A stretch of 52,800 nt of DNA, from the NCBI GenBank assembly GCA_003134685.1, contig PLCA01000007.1:170987-223786 (forward strand). Reading direction: 5' to 3'. Below the pieces are notes generated by a model that saw only the letters and a program-made list of their open reading frames with translations, did not search any database and was not told where the DNA came from. This DNA comes from Gemmatimonadota bacterium. GTDB lineage: Bacteria > Gemmatimonadota > Gemmatimonadetes > Gemmatimonadales > Gemmatimonadaceae. Both the position numbers and the translations under genes were made by a program. Positions 25,185 to 34,620 of the stretch are shown piece after piece. The first letter of the stretch is position 1. Every line of letters starts with the position of its first letter.

Positions 25185-25799
25185 CCGTGCAATCTAGACC
25201 CGGCCTGCAGTCGCTACAAGCTGACGGCGCCTCCAGCGGCTCTCTTTCTAGATCGTCGCGCCGGTCAGTCGGGAGGGGATCCTCTTCGCGGCTACGCTCG
25301 CTTGGTCGGAGCCCCTAACTACGCTCCCTCGCTCTGCTCGGTCGCGGGTCTCCTCCTCGCGCTCGCTTTGCAAAGCCGCTGTGAGGACCCCCTCCCTCCT
25401 TCCCGCCGACATCTGTCGAAGAGTGAGCGCTGGCGTCTGTCGCGCTTTGCGCGACCGCAGTTAGTCCGGGCCTCAAGGCCACGTGCGGATCCCGCCCGCT
25501 CGAATGCAGTTAGTCCGGTGCGCCAGGCGCGCCGACTCACTCGGCGTCAACGAGAATCGCGTGGCAAGCTGGGGCGCGTTTCACGGACCTCTCCCGGGAG
25601 AGGCGGGGTGTCCTCGCAGGCGCTTCCCAAAGCGAGCGCGAGGAGGAGACCCGCGACTGAGCGGAGCGAACGGGCGCTGTTAGGGGCTCCGACCAAGCGA
25701 GCGTAGCGCCGGAGAGGATACCCAGACTCGACCCAAGCAGAGATCTGTGAGGGTGCGCCGACAAGATCAGAGCGCGATTCCGCGAGGCGCCGACCCGAG
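25185..25799. other. 615-base gap without a gene
   Basis: Most of this gap is the inverted-repeat element at 25273-25723. The remainder (25185-25272 and 25724-25799) must include the promoter of the 24879-25184 gene and the 3' end of the peptidase transcript, but I see no clear -35/-10 pair or terminator. Frames crossing the element, one of which reads like a signal peptide, lack ribosome sites and are not credible. Confidence 0.7.
25273..25723. repeat. Large inverted-repeat element B (122/119-bp arms)
   Basis: Arms at 25273-25394 and 25605-25723 are long reverse complements around a 210-base centre. Each arm is again bounded by short inverted ends: GAGGGGATCCTC (25273) and GAGGACCCCCTC (25383); GGGGTGTCCTC (25605) and GAGGATACCC (25714). 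The centre contains the perfect palindrome CCTCTCCCGGGAGAGG (25588-25603), hairpin GTCGCGCtttGCGCGAC (25438-25454) and two copies of GCAGTTAGTCCGG (25457 and 25506). It shares with element A the string GTGTCCTCGCAGGCG, the motif CCTTCCCRCCGA beside the left arm and GCAGTTA in the centre. It stands between the peptidase gene and the coupled pair downstream. Function unknown. Confidence 0.8.
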
Positions 25800-27317
25800 T
25801 CAGGCGAGCAACGACTCGATTTTGCGCACCAGCGGCTGGAACGACAGCGTGCCGGCGCCAGCCCTCGTCGCGATCTCATCCGCGGCCTCGCGCTGGCCCT
25901 GCGCGAAGAGCTCGTCCGCAATCCACGGCCCCGCGCTCGGATTCCGAAACCAGTCCGCGTCGAACCGGGTCGTCAGCTCCTCATTCAGGATCGACTGCAG
26001 CTGCCAGGCGCGCAGGTATCGCGCTGAATAATATCTGGGATCGACATCCACGAACGCGTCGGCCGCATTGTATTCGAATCCAGTGGCCTTCGTGAGCAGC
26101 GATACGTAGAGGTCGGGCAGCTCCGACCACCGCACCTCACCACTATACAGCGCGCGCTCGTAGAGAAACTTGGCGCAGTACCGCCGGAGAAAATGCAGCT
26201 CCTCGAATCCCGCGGAGCGCAGATACTTTCCGACACGGTTGGTGCCCAGCTGGGTGTAACGGAGGAGCCAGCCCCTGTCCTCCATCCGGTGGTCGAACAA
26301 CATCGCGTACGCTTCGGTCACGGAGTTGTCGCCGAGCCATCTGAACTCAAACGGGTAGTCCGGGCTCGCGTAGGCGAAGTGGAGCGCGTGCCCCAGCTCG
26401 TGCAGAAAGGTGTTGTAGTCGCTCTGGCCGCCGTGCGGCCGCAGCACCAGATACACTTCCTCCGGCACTCGTACCGGAGAACAGAATGCGCGCGATCTTT
26501 TCCCCTCGCGCTCGCCGACGTCGAAGATGATCCGCCCATCGGCGGTCGGATCTATTCCCATTTCCGAGACCTGTCGCCGCATCACCGTCTCCATCTCGGT
26601 GCCGGGAAAGGCATCGTCGAATTCGGAGGCTCTGAACAGCGCGAGCGCGTCGGCGCGCTTTGCCTGCGACGGCTTGATGCCAAGTGATTTCTTCAGAACG
26701 CGCGGCAGCGTGTCGTCCCACATCGATTCGGTGTTCCGCAGAAACCGCTCGCAGCTCGCTCCCAACGTTCCGAGCGATATTCCCGTCACCGCCTCGAACG
26801 ACGCGTTGTAGTCCCCGCCGACGCCGAGCGATTCGATGTAGTCCTTCTCCCGCTGCAGCCTTTCCAGCCGAATCGGCGCGTGCTCTTCCTTCACGAGCTT
26901 GGTTCTCGCCTGGTCCAGTGCCAGCCGCAGCGTGCGGTCGCGGGTGTTGGCAATCTCGATTGGCGCCGCCTGGTACTGGATCACGCGGCCATCGGGCGAG
27001 CGAATGATGGCGGAATTCTCCCACTCGATCTCGCGCTCGTCGAGCGCGGCGAGCGGTTTCGCGGCCTGCGACTCGATCTCCCACTCGAGCAGCGCCTGTG
27101 CGGATCTCCTGTCGTCGGTCCCTTCCGCCGCCGAATGAAACGCGTCGAGCGTCAACTCGAGCGCTTCCTCCCCGAGAATGCCCTTGTACTTCTCGTAAAT
27201 CGGCTGCAGCTCCGCCGTCTTTTTCAGTCCCGCGTAGGCGAGATAGCTCTCGCGCGAGATCGTTTCCATGAACGCCTGGCCCTCAGCTCTCAGGCGCTGA
27301 AGGTCGAGAACGCTCAC
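25800..27317 (-). CDS. M3-like zinc metallopeptidase
   Basis: Cytoplasmic gluzincin-type peptidase of 505 residues. The zinc motif is His306-Glu307-x-x-His310 in [12 protein letters not shown], with Glu335 in NSVTEAYAM as the probable third ligand, followed by a long helical C-terminus. The all-helical build and the spacing of the third ligand point to the M3/oligopeptidase-F or M32-like clan rather than M1; the N-terminal 250 residues are less conserved, so the exact subfamily is open. No signal peptide. The start overlaps the stop of glyQS by 4 bases. Confidence 0.8.
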   Translation of the reverse strand: MSVLDLQRLRAEGQAFMETISRESYLAYAGLKKTAELQPIYEKYKGILGEEALELTLDAFHSAAEGTDDRRSAQALLEWEIESQAAKPLAALDEREIEWENSAIIRSPDGRVIQYQAAPIEIANTRDRTLRLALDQARTKLVKEEHAPIRLERLQREKDYIESLGVGGDYNASFEAVTGISLGTLGASCERFLRNTESMWDDTLPRVLKKSLGIKPSQAKRADALALFRASEFDDAFPGTEMETVMRRQVSEMGIDPTADGRIIFDVGEREGKRSRAFCSPVRVPEEVYLVLRPHGGQSDYNTFLHELGHALHFAYASPDYPFEFRWLGDNSVTEAYAMLFDHRMEDRGWLLRYTQLGTNRVGKYLRSAGFEELHFLRRYCAKFLYERALYSGEVRWSELPDLYVSLLTKATGFEYNAADAFVDVDPRYYSARYLRAWQLQSILNEELTTRFDADWFRNPSAGPWIADELFAQGQREAADEIATRAGAGTLSFQPLVRKIESLLA

Positions 27318-28663
27318 GTCGCGAGCATGCGCGTGAGGTAGTCCTTGAGCTGGCCGGCCTCGACTCGCTCCTGCTTGAGCGTGTCGCGATCGCGCACCGT
27401 CACGGTCGCGTTCGTGAGCGATTCACCATCGATCGTGATGCCGAACGGAGTCCCGACCTCATCCTGGCGCCGATAGCGCCGGCCGATCGCCCCGCTGTCG
27501 TCGTAGAACACAGGAAACGATGGCCTGAGATCGTCGGCGATGCGGTGCGCCATCTCCGGCATTCCGTCCTTCTTCACGAGGGGAAACACACCCGCCTTGA
27601 TCGGCGCGATGGAAGGGTGCAGGGCCAGCACCGTTCTGCCCTCCGATTCCCCTTCGACAGCCTCTTCACGATACGCATTGACGAGAACCGCGAGAGCCGT
27701 TCTGTCAGCGCCCACCGACGTCTCCACCACGAACGGAATGAACCGGCGGTTGTTCGGCTGATCGAAGTACTCGAGCTTCTTGCCGGAGAACTGCTGGTGC
27801 TGCGTCAGATCGAAGTCGCCGCGGTTGTGCACGCCTTCGATCTCCTGAAATCCGAGCGTGCCGCCGAAATCGAATTGCACATCGAACGCGGCGCGCGCGT
27901 AATGCGCCAGCTCCTCCTTCGTGTGCTCGTGGAATCGGAGCCTGTCCTCGGCGAGGCCCAGGCCGCGGTGCCAGTCCATTCGCTGCGCCTTCCAGTACTC
28001 GAACCACTTCATATCGGTGCCGGGCTCGACGAAGAACTGCATCTCCATCTGCTCGAACTCGCGCGTGCGGAAAATGAAATTGCCGGGCGTAATCTCGTTG
28101 CGAAACGCCTTGCCGATCTGCGCGATTCCAAACGGCACCTTCTGCCTCGTCGATTGCTGAACGTTCAGAAAGTTGACGTAGATGCCCTGCGCCGTCTCGG
28201 GACGCAGGTACACGACTGACGCCGACTCCTCGACGGGCCCCATGAAGGTCTTGAACATGAGATTGAACTGACGCGCCTCGCTGAGCGTTCCCTTCATCCC
28301 GCACGCGGGGCACTGGGCGTCGGGCGTTCCTGGTGTGCCCTTGATCCGGGGATCATCGGCGCGGAACCGCTTCTTGCAGTTCTTGCAATCCACGAGCGGA
28401 TCCACAAAGCCGGCAACGTGCCCGCTCGCTTCCCAGACGCGCGGATGCATGAGGATCGCGGCATCCAGGCCCTCGATGTCGTTCCGGGCGCGCACCATCG
28501 CGTGCCACCAGCGATCCTTGAGATTCCTTTTGAGCTCGACGCCGAGCGGTCCGTAGTCCCACACGGACCCGGTGCCGCCATAGATCTCTGAGGATTGGAA
28601 GATGAAGCCGCGTCGCTTCGCGAGCGACACCAGCTTCTCCATTACATCGGGGTGGTTGGGCAT
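27314..28663 (-). CDS. glyQS: Glycyl-tRNA synthetase, single-chain dimeric type
   Basis: Charges tRNA-Gly. Class II motifs are visible: [20 protein letters not shown] (motif 2) and [10 protein letters not shown] (motif 3). An insertion carries paired cysteines CKNC and CPAC, a zinc knuckle found in many bacterial members, and the C-terminal anticodon-binding domain begins after [12 protein letters not shown]. The length of 449 residues is that of the alpha2 type, not the E. coli alpha2beta2 enzyme. It is followed immediately by the overlapping peptidase gene. Confidence 0.95.
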   Translation of the reverse strand: MPNHPDVMEKLVSLAKRRGFIFQSSEIYGGTGSVWDYGPLGVELKRNLKDRWWHAMVRARNDIEGLDAAILMHPRVWEASGHVAGFVDPLVDCKNCKKRFRADDPRIKGTPGTPDAQCPACGMKGTLSEARQFNLMFKTFMGPVEESASVVYLRPETAQGIYVNFLNVQQSTRQKVPFGIAQIGKAFRNEITPGNFIFRTREFEQMEMQFFVEPGTDMKWFEYWKAQRMDWHRGLGLAEDRLRFHEHTKEELAHYARAAFDVQFDFGGTLGFQEIEGVHNRGDFDLTQHQQFSGKKLEYFDQPNNRRFIPFVVETSVGADRTALAVLVNAYREEAVEGESEGRTVLALHPSIAPIKAGVFPLVKKDGMPEMAHRIADDLRPSFPVFYDDSGAIGRRYRRQDEVGTPFGITIDGESLTNATVTVRDRDTLKQERVEAGQLKDYLTRMLAT

Positions 28664-28688
28664 CCGGGAAAGCTAGTCGGGCCGGGCG

Positions 28689-29708
28689 CTATGCATCCAG
28701 TTCCGCGCTCAGCTTCGGCTCCGCCGGAGCGCGCTGGCCGAGCAGACGCGCGACGATTCGGTCGCCATGATATCGGCCGTTTTCGATGAAGACCTTGTTG
28801 GCGTCATTGCCTGCGACCACGACCCCCGCTATGAACAAACCCGGAACCGGCGTCTCGAGAGTATTGGCGTCGTGCTGTGGTATGCCGGTCTTGGGATCTA
28901 TCGGCACTCCAGTCTCGCGCAGCAGGTCGAGGCTTGGCGCGAAACCGGTCATGATGTAGACGCGATCAGCTTTCACGCGAACTTCATCTTTACCGGTTGC
29001 GAGCACGACGTCGCGCGGCTCGATCGATTTTACGCGGCTGTCCCATCTCGCGGTTATCAGCCCTTCCTTCACGCGGTTAGTGAAATCGGGGAGCACCCAC
29101 GGCTTGATCTTCTTGTCGAACGTCGGGCCGAAATGGACGAGCGTCACTCGAGCGCCGGATCTCCACAAATCGAGCGCCGCCTCGGCCGCCGAGTTTCCGC
29201 CGCCGACGACTACGACATCCTGGAGAAACGCTTCGTGCCCCTCGCGATAGACGTGCGTCACATGCGGCAACTCTTCGCCCGGGACGCCAATGCGATTGGG
29301 AGAGCCGAAGTATCCGGTGGCAACTACAACCGCTCCCGCTCTGGTCTTGCTCTCCTCGCCCCCAGCCGTGCGCGAGACTATGGTGAACTCTCCGGAGCGG
29401 CCCTGAATCGCGGTCACACGCTCCCGCTGGCGCAGTGGGATCGCGAAGTACGTGACCACGGCCCGATAGTACGCGAGCGCATCTCTCCGCGTCGGTTTTT
29501 CGGTGGCGATGACGAAGGGCAGTCCGCCGATCGAGAGCTTCTCGGCCGTTGAAAAGAATCGGACGTAGGTCGGATAGGCGGCGATCGTGCTGACTACGAC
29601 GCCGCTCTCGATCACCAGCGTTCGCAGCCCCGCGCGTTGCGCCGAGACCGCTGCGGCGAGCCCGCACGGGCCCGCGCCGACGATCACGAGGTCCGCGTCG
29701 TTCGCCAT
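28689..29708 (-). CDS. ypdA: YpdA-family FAD/NAD(P) oxidoreductase, bacillithiol disulfide reductase-like
   Basis: Flavoprotein with the two-dinucleotide-binding-domain fold. The FAD motif VGAGPCGLAAA is near residue 10 and the NAD(P) motif VVVGGGNSAAEAALDL near 165. IAAYPTYVRFFSTAEKLSIG is characteristic of YpdA, which reduces oxidised bacillithiol in Firmicutes and Deinococcus; there is no CxxC redox pair as in thioredoxin reductase. Hence low-molecular-weight thiol recycling is likely, but the substrate in this organism is inferred. It lies 16 bases after purA and 25 bases before glyQS. Confidence 0.85.
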   Translation of the reverse strand: MANDADLVIVGAGPCGLAAAVSAQRAGLRTLVIESGVVVSTIAAYPTYVRFFSTAEKLSIGGLPFVIATEKPTRRDALAYYRAVVTYFAIPLRQRERVTAIQGRSGEFTIVSRTAGGEESKTRAGAVVVATGYFGSPNRIGVPGEELPHVTHVYREGHEAFLQDVVVVGGGNSAAEAALDLWRSGARVTLVHFGPTFDKKIKPWVLPDFTNRVKEGLITARWDSRVKSIEPRDVVLATGKDEVRVKADRVYIMTGFAPSLDLLRETGVPIDPKTGIPQHDANTLETPVPGLFIAGVVVAGNDANKVFIENGRYHGDRIVARLLGQRAPAEPKLSAELDA

Positions 29709-29724
29709 CGGTTTGATCAGCCGG

Positions 29725-31038
29725 TCAGACGACGCCGACGGGGCCCGCGGGAAGCGCGCCCTCTACGCCGATGATCTGATCGCGGCGAGTGCCAACACTC
29801 ACGTAGGTGATCTGCGTCTCGACGAGCGACTGTATTCGGTCGAGGTAGCGACGAGCTTCCGTCGGGAGATCTGTCAGGTTCCGAGCGTCGGCTGTAGTTG
29901 TCTTCCAGCCGTCGAACCACTCGTACCTCGGCACGGCGCGGCCGAGCACATCCAGATCGCCGGGAAACTCCTCGTAGACCTCGCCATCCGCCTCGTAGCC
30001 GGTGCAGAGACCGATCCGGTCCAAAGTGTCGAGCACGTCGAGCTTGGTGACAGCGAGATCCGTGAGTCCGTTCACGCGAGCAGCGTAGCGGACGACGACG
30101 CCGTCGAACCAGCCACAGCGGCGCGGACGCCCGGTCGTAGCGCCAAACTCATTGCCCAGCTTCCGGATCTCCGACTCCATTAGCTCTTCGAATTCGGTCG
30201 GCAGCGGTCCGTTCCCGACGCGCGTCGTGTACGCCTTGACGACTCCGATGACCGAGTCGAGCTCGCCGGGCGCGATCCCGACGCCGGTTGCTGCTCCGCC
30301 GGAAGTCGTGCTGCTCGACGTGACGTACGGATAGGTGCCGTGATCGATGTCGAGGAGCGAGCCCTGCGCTCCCTCGAGCAGCACCGCGGCGCCGCCGACG
30401 ATCGCGCGGTGTATCTTGAGACCCACGTCTTCGGCCAGCGGCATGAGACGCTTCGTGAACCGGTCCAGAACTCCAAGCGTGTAGTCGACATCCGCGCGCT
30501 TCGCGCCCGCCATCGAGAGCTGGATGTTGGCGTGCGCGACTCCACGCTCGACCAGTTTTCTCAGCCTTTCCGGATTTCGCAGGTCGAGAACGCGGATCCC
30601 GCGCCTGCCAAATTTGTCCTCGTACGCCGGGCCGATGCCGCGTCCCGTCGTGCCGATCTCCTTGCTGGCCGAGCTCTGGCTGTCTACCAGCTTGTGGTAC
30701 GGCAGCACGAGATGCGCGCGATCGCTCACGTACAGGCGTCCCTCGACGTCGATCCCATCCGAAACGAGCTCGTCAATCTCCGAGAAGAGCGTCTCGACGT
30801 CCAGAACGACTCCGTTGCCGATCGCGCACCGAACGCCCGGGTGGAGAATTCCGCTCGGAATCTGGTGGAGGACGAATGACTTGTCGCCGATGTGCACGGT
30901 GTGGCCGGCGTTGGCGCCGCCCTGATACCGAACTACCCAGTCGGCGCGCTCCGCGAGGACATCGACAAGCTTACCCTTGCCTTCGTCTCCCCATTGGGCG
31001 CCGACGACGACGATCGTACGAGTGTGTGAATCGAACAT
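29725..31038 (-). CDS. purA: Adenylosuccinate synthetase
   Basis: Catalyses IMP + Asp + GTP to adenylosuccinate in AMP synthesis. Motifs include the GTP loop GAQWGDEGKGK, NAGHTV, TTGRGIGPAYEDKFGRRGIR, GSLLDIDHGTYPYVTSS and TRVGNGPLPTE. At 437 residues it is normal. The ATG lies about 25 bases after a terminator hairpin, so the gene probably has its own promoter; TATAAT occurs 3 bases before the ATG but is too close to act as an ordinary -10 box. Confidence 0.96.
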   Translation of the reverse strand: MFDSHTRTIVVVGAQWGDEGKGKLVDVLAERADWVVRYQGGANAGHTVHIGDKSFVLHQIPSGILHPGVRCAIGNGVVLDVETLFSEIDELVSDGIDVEGRLYVSDRAHLVLPYHKLVDSQSSASKEIGTTGRGIGPAYEDKFGRRGIRVLDLRNPERLRKLVERGVAHANIQLSMAGAKRADVDYTLGVLDRFTKRLMPLAEDVGLKIHRAIVGGAAVLLEGAQGSLLDIDHGTYPYVTSSSTTSGGAATGVGIAPGELDSVIGVVKAYTTRVGNGPLPTEFEELMESEIRKLGNEFGATTGRPRRCGWFDGVVVRYAARVNGLTDLAVTKLDVLDTLDRIGLCTGYEADGEVYEEFPGDLDVLGRAVPRYEWFDGWKTTTADARNLTDLPTEARRYLDRIQSLVETQITYVSVGTRRDQIIGVEGALPAGPVGVV

Positions 31039-31056
31039 TCAATTATAGGGGACGGG

Positions 31057-31088
31057 AAAAGCAAACGCCCCGAGAGCATCGGGGCGTT
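31057..31088 (-). terminator. Intrinsic terminator of the gas vesicle / histidine kinase transcript
   Basis: AACGCCCCGA (31064-31073) and TCGGGGCGTT (31079-31088) form a perfect 10-bp stem with a GAGCA loop. On the minus strand it is followed by TGC and then TTTT (31060-31057). It stands between the histidine kinase stop and purA, separating the two transcripts. Confidence 0.85.
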
Positions 31089-31117
31089 GGTTCAATCTAC
31101 TTCTCGGAGGGTGCGTG

Positions 31118-33421
31118 TCAACGCTGGGCCCGAGGCGGAGGTGGCACCTCGTCCACCATTCGTGGCGGATCATCCGGTCGGACCACGCTCTTGATCGGCA
31201 GGACGACCGTAAAGGTCGAGCCCTTTCCGTAGACACTCTCCGCAAACACGTGTCCGCCCAGAGCATCTACGAGTTTCCGGGTGATGCTGAGGCCAAGGCC
31301 GGTGCCGCCGAACTCGCGCGTGCGGGACTGGTCAACCTGCCTGAAATCCTCCCAAATCGACTCGAGATCGGTCGCGCGGATTCCGATACCCGTGTCGCGG
31401 ACGTCGAATCGCAGATCCTCTTCGTCCTTCGACACGGTCACCCAGATGCCACCGTGGTGAGTGAACTTCACGGCGTTCGAGAGCAGGTTGAGCAGAATCT
31501 GTTTGACCTTGGTTCTGTCGGTGTGGAGCTTGATCTTGCTCGGCGGCAGCTCGACGCTCAAGGTGAGCTGCTTCTTCTTGACCATGGGCTCGATCTGCTG
31601 CGAGATCTCGGTCATGACGTCGCTGAGCGTCACATCGTCGAGATGCAGCGGCATCCGGCCCGCTTCGATCTTCGCCAGATCGAGAATGTCGTTGATCAGC
31701 GCCAGCAGGTGCTGAGCCGCGCCCTGAATGCGATTGAGTCCCTCTTCCTGCCGCGGCGTGAGGTCACCGTAGATCCGGTCGAGCATTAGCGACGCGTAGC
31801 CGATGAGCGCATTGATTGGCGTCCTCAGCTCGTGCGACATGCTGGCCAGGAATTCCGACTTGAGCCGGTTCGCTTTCTCCAGCTCGCGCGACTGCCACTG
31901 TAGCCGTGTATTCTGCTCGGCCAAGTCCGCCGTCGCCGCCTGAATGCGCTCCTCGAGCTGGCTCGAGAACGTCTTGAGCTCTTCGTAGAGCCGTTCGTTC
32001 TCCGCCTGTTCGGTGAGGTCGTGCAGCACCGACACGATCGCCAGCGGCTCGCCGCGGCGATTGAGGATTTTTCCCGAGACCACTTCTACGGGCAGCTCGA
32101 TGCCCGAATCCGGGATATGGAGCTTCATCTGCTCACGACGCGCCAGTGCCGGGCTGATGGTGAAATCCGAGATGAAGGTCGTGAACTTGGTGTCGTTTGC
32201 CTGGACCGTGGCCGCCCGTTCCCCGCTCGCGCTGTCATCGGACTCGAACAGCTGCTCGGCCTCCTTGTTCATGAGGATGATGTTCGAGCGGTCGTCGGTG
32301 ACGAGAATCGGGTCCGCGACGTTCTCCAGAATGAGGTTGAGGCGGTCGCGCTCGCGCTTGGCATCGATCTCGGCGAGCCGCACGCGCTGCACCTGCCGCT
32401 CGAGCTCGTTGGCCGCGCGCCGGAGATCCGTCACGTCGCGCAGGATTGAGACGGTCGATCCGACGTGACCTCCGTCGCCGGCGCCGAGCGCGTGCGTCAA
32501 GACTTCGAACAGGAGGTCGGTCCCTTCATCGGGATCGACGAGATTCAGCTCACGCGAGCCGGCCGTCTCCTTCGACCCCATGGCGGCTTTCGAGAGGTGC
32601 GAGGTGAACAGCAGATTGTTGATTTCCACAGCGCGGCGCCTGCCCTCGGAGTCCTTGTCTGTCGTCGACAGCAGGTGTTCGGCGCGCTTGTTCTGGGCAA
32701 CCATGTCGCGGTCAGCGTTGATGATCACGATCGGATCGGGAAGCGAGTTCATGATCGTGGTCAGCATCTCACGCTGCTGGTCGAGCCGGCCGGTCGAAAG
32801 CCGGAATTCCTCGACTGCGGCCATGCGCGCCAGAACCGGTCCCGCGAGAGCTGCTGCGTTCACGAGCGCAGCCAGAGTCTCATCATCGACAGAAACCTCG
32901 AGAAGAGCTAAACCGCCGGGCGCGTGACCGAACCTCTTCCGGCGATCAACGGCCGCCCGCCGCCTCACCTGGCAGCCGCGCAGCTCAACGAGATCGAGCT
33001 CGGCTTCGGAGAGGAGAGGGGGCGCTCCCCGGAACTGCGGCTGGGGATACGGAATCGCCGTCCACTCGCCGAATGGGATTCCGGGCAGAGGAGCCACCCC
33101 ATCGCAGCTCACGGGATGAAGCGACAGCGCCGAAACGGCGAGAGGATTTGAGAGATCGTCGGTCGGAAAGGAGACCACGGGAGGCGTGTCGCCCTCGAAT
33201 CCGATGCTGGCAGTGCTGATAAAACGTCGGGGCGGGCTGTCCAGCGTCACCGCCAACGCCCTGCGCGCGCCGACAATGTCGGCGAACTGTGCGAGCATAA
33301 AGGTCGCGGCAGCTTTGAAATCGGGCGCTTCGGAGATAGCGGAGAGGAGCTCCGCCAGGCGCTCTCCGCTGAGTTGCGGGTTGATGGCTACCGCGGCGCT
33401 CTCACGCTTGGAGTCGCTCAA
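31118..33421 (-). CDS. PAS-domain sensor histidine kinase, coupled to gvpA
   Basis: Soluble multi-domain kinase of 767 residues. A GAF-like N-terminal region (about 15-210) is followed by a PAS domain beginning at [16 protein letters not shown], a second at [16 protein letters not shown], a coiled coil, HisKA with phospho-His530 in [13 protein letters not shown], and HATPase_c with [16 protein letters not shown] and [12 protein letters not shown]. There are no membrane helices, so it senses a cytoplasmic signal. The TTG start lies inside the 3' end of gvpA (20-base overlap), tying its synthesis to the gas vesicle genes. No response regulator is adjacent. A role in controlling vesicle production is inference. 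Confidence 0.9.
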   Translation of the reverse strand: MSDSKRESAAVAINPQLSGERLAELLSAISEAPDFKAAATFMLAQFADIVGARRALAVTLDSPPRRFISTASIGFEGDTPPVVSFPTDDLSNPLAVSALSLHPVSCDGVAPLPGIPFGEWTAIPYPQPQFRGAPPLLSEAELDLVELRGCQVRRRAAVDRRKRFGHAPGGLALLEVSVDDETLAALVNAAALAGPVLARMAAVEEFRLSTGRLDQQREMLTTIMNSLPDPIVIINADRDMVAQNKRAEHLLSTTDKDSEGRRRAVEINNLLFTSHLSKAAMGSKETAGSRELNLVDPDEGTDLLFEVLTHALGAGDGGHVGSTVSILRDVTDLRRAANELERQVQRVRLAEIDAKRERDRLNLILENVADPILVTDDRSNIILMNKEAEQLFESDDSASGERAATVQANDTKFTTFISDFTISPALARREQMKLHIPDSGIELPVEVVSGKILNRRGEPLAIVSVLHDLTEQAENERLYEELKTFSSQLEERIQAATADLAEQNTRLQWQSRELEKANRLKSEFLASMSHELRTPINALIGYASLMLDRIYGDLTPRQEEGLNRIQGAAQHLLALINDILDLAKIEAGRMPLHLDDVTLSDVMTEISQQIEPMVKKKQLTLSVELPPSKIKLHTDRTKVKQILLNLLSNAVKFTHHGGIWVTVSKDEEDLRFDVRDTGIGIRATDLESIWEDFRQVDQSRTREFGGTGLGLSITRKLVDALGGHVFAESVYGKGSTFTVVLPIKSVVRPDDPPRMVDEVPPPPRAQR

Positions 33422-33704
33422 GTCGCCGCTTCAGATCTGCATTTTCTATCCGCATCCGATCGAGCTCATCCGCTCCGCTGGCGCTTAGTTCGCGCGGACG
33501 GGATCCCGGCCGTGCGAGTCCCACGGCTTCGGAGTACTTGAGATAGGTCTCGATGGATGCGACGACAATGCGCGCCTCGATCGTCACGAGATCGATGCCG
33601 ACGAGGGAGACGCGCACCCACGCGTCGATGACGATACCCTTGTCGAGAACACGATCGAGAACATCGATAAGTGAGCTACCGCTCGGGGAACGCTCAACTG
33701 CCAT
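33402..33704 (-). CDS. gvpA: Gas vesicle structural protein GvpA with extended C-terminus
   Basis: Main shell protein. Residues 1-62 match GvpA closely: [20 protein letters not shown], then [20 protein letters not shown] and LKYSEAVGL, including the amphipathic helix 1 and the beta hairpin. Canonical GvpA ends around residue 70; here the tail runs to 100 and ends in [20 protein letters not shown], a heptad-like coiled coil. A strong ribosome site, CAGGAGT, lies 7 bases before the ATG, consistent with high expression. The gene overlaps the upstream gvpJ-like gene by 11 bases and the downstream kinase by 20. Confidence 0.93.
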   Translation of the reverse strand: MAVERSPSGSSLIDVLDRVLDKGIVIDAWVRVSLVGIDLVTIEARIVVASIETYLKYSEAVGLARPGSRPRELSASGADELDRMRIENADLKRRLERLQA

Positions 33705-33987
33705 GTCGTGACTCCTGTTGTCTTTCTGCCGAGGCGGCGTGTGTGGACTGTGGGATGGCGGCGGTCTTGGCCTGCGAGCTCAGCCTCGGGTCTGTCCGCC
33801 ACCAGTCTATTCCGATCTGCTCTGCCTTGTCGATGGAGCAGATGAGAAGGCGAATCTGAATGGTGAGGAGCTCGACGTTGGCGAGATTGATCTTGATGTC
33901 GCCGACCACGACGAGGCCTTTGTCGAGCACACGATCGAGGATGTCGACGAGCCCGTAGGTGCGCGACGGGGATACTAAGTCTGCCAA
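33694..33987 (-). CDS. gvpJ: GvpA-family minor shell protein (GvpJ-like)
   Basis: A 97-residue GvpA-family protein. The core [20 protein letters not shown] followed by [20 protein letters not shown] has the charged GD-K turn typical of GvpJ/GvpS minor proteins rather than the DAWVRVSL of GvpA. Minor shell proteins cap or nucleate the vesicle. The C-terminal third is polar and not conserved. The start is TTG, with GGAG 8 bases upstream; no ATG is available. J is preferred over M or S by pattern only. Confidence 0.82.
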   Translation of the reverse strand: MADLVSPSRTYGLVDILDRVLDKGLVVVGDIKINLANVELLTIQIRLLICSIDKAEQIGIDWWRTDPRLSSQAKTAAIPQSTHAASAERQQESRHGS

Positions 33988-34017
33988 GCAGTCGTCTCCG
34001 TTCGGCTCGTGCGCCGG

Positions 34018-34620
34018 TTACTGTAGTTTGCCTAGGGGGCCCAGGTCTATCTGGAGATCGTCATCGGTCAAACCGAAGATCCCCTTCATATCCTGCATCC
34101 GGTCGTTGAGGCGAAGCAACGCGATTCCGAGCTTTTCGATCTCCGCGTCGCTCAGATGTCCCCCCTCCATTCGCCGAACTGCCTGGTGCTCTAAGACCTT
34201 ACGCAAAACCTCAATCAACGTCAAGACGAGCTTCGCGAGCCCATTTTCGACTTTCTCGGGGTCGGTATTGAGACGCTGAGGCAAGCTCTCGGCAACGGTT
34301 TCGAGAGGGATCACCGGCGCTTGTCTCGGGGCGTCGAGCGAGTCGACGACCTGGCTCTCCATCGTCGAGCCGGACGACGCTGGCAGCCCGGGCGCGGGAC
34401 GCGGCGCAGCAAGCCCCAACGTTCTGGCGCCGGCAACACCGGGCTTTCTGATCGCCGATTCGACCGCGGTGAGCAGCAGTCCCAGGTCCAGCTGGATCAG
34501 ATCGATGTCGGCAACCGCGAGCATCACTTCACCCTTGAGGACAACGCCCTTGTCGAGAATGTGGTTTAGTACCTCAGAGAGCTCGATTCGCGGCTCGCCG
34601 AAAATCTCGTCGAGGCTCAC
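34018..34620 (-). CDS. GvpJ/M-GvpK fusion protein
   Basis: One continuous frame of 200 codons carries two normally separate gas vesicle proteins. Residues 12-58 are a GvpA-family minor shell domain (LSEVLNHILDKGVVLKGEVM, then LAVADIDLIQLDLGLLLTAV). A Pro/Ala-rich linker of about 60 residues follows. Residues 121-198 match GvpK: LAKLVLTLIEVLRKVLEHQA, VRRMEGGHLSDAEIEKLGIA and LQIDLGPLG. I chose the GTG at 34618-34620, overlapping the gvpL stop as GTGA and preceded by GAGAGG, rather than an ATG 39 bases upstream. No frameshift is involved, so the fusion looks genuine. Confidence 0.88.
   Translation of the reverse strand: MSLDEIFGEPRIELSEVLNHILDKGVVLKGEVMLAVADIDLIQLDLGLLLTAVESAIRKPGVAGARTLGLAAPRPAPGLPASSGSTMESQVVDSLDAPRQAPVIPLETVAESLPQRLNTDPEKVENGLAKLVLTLIEVLRKVLEHQAVRRMEGGHLSDAEIEKLGIALLRLNDRMQDMKGIFGLTDDDLQIDLGPLGKLQ

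Noticed and set aside
25300-25690. CCCTAAC and GTTAGGG in the arms of element B considered as integron attC core sites
   Set aside because: The cores do not fit RYYYAAC/GTTRRRY well, arms are longer than usual attC arms, and there is no integrase or cassette array.
25302-25706. Open frame in element B whose start looks like a signal peptide (SVAGLLLALAL)
   Set aside because: It runs across the inverted repeat, has no ribosome site, and the same peptide-like string appears in both arms simply because they are complementary copies.
16164-25723. Elements A and B with the genes between them as one composite transposon
   Set aside because: The genes between are housekeeping (priA) and chromosomal in character; the arms of A and B differ in sequence and no transposase is present.
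31042-31047. TATAAT on the minus strand as the purA -10 box
   Set aside because: It ends 3 bases before the ATG, so transcription would start inside or after the start codon, and no -35 box is at normal distance.
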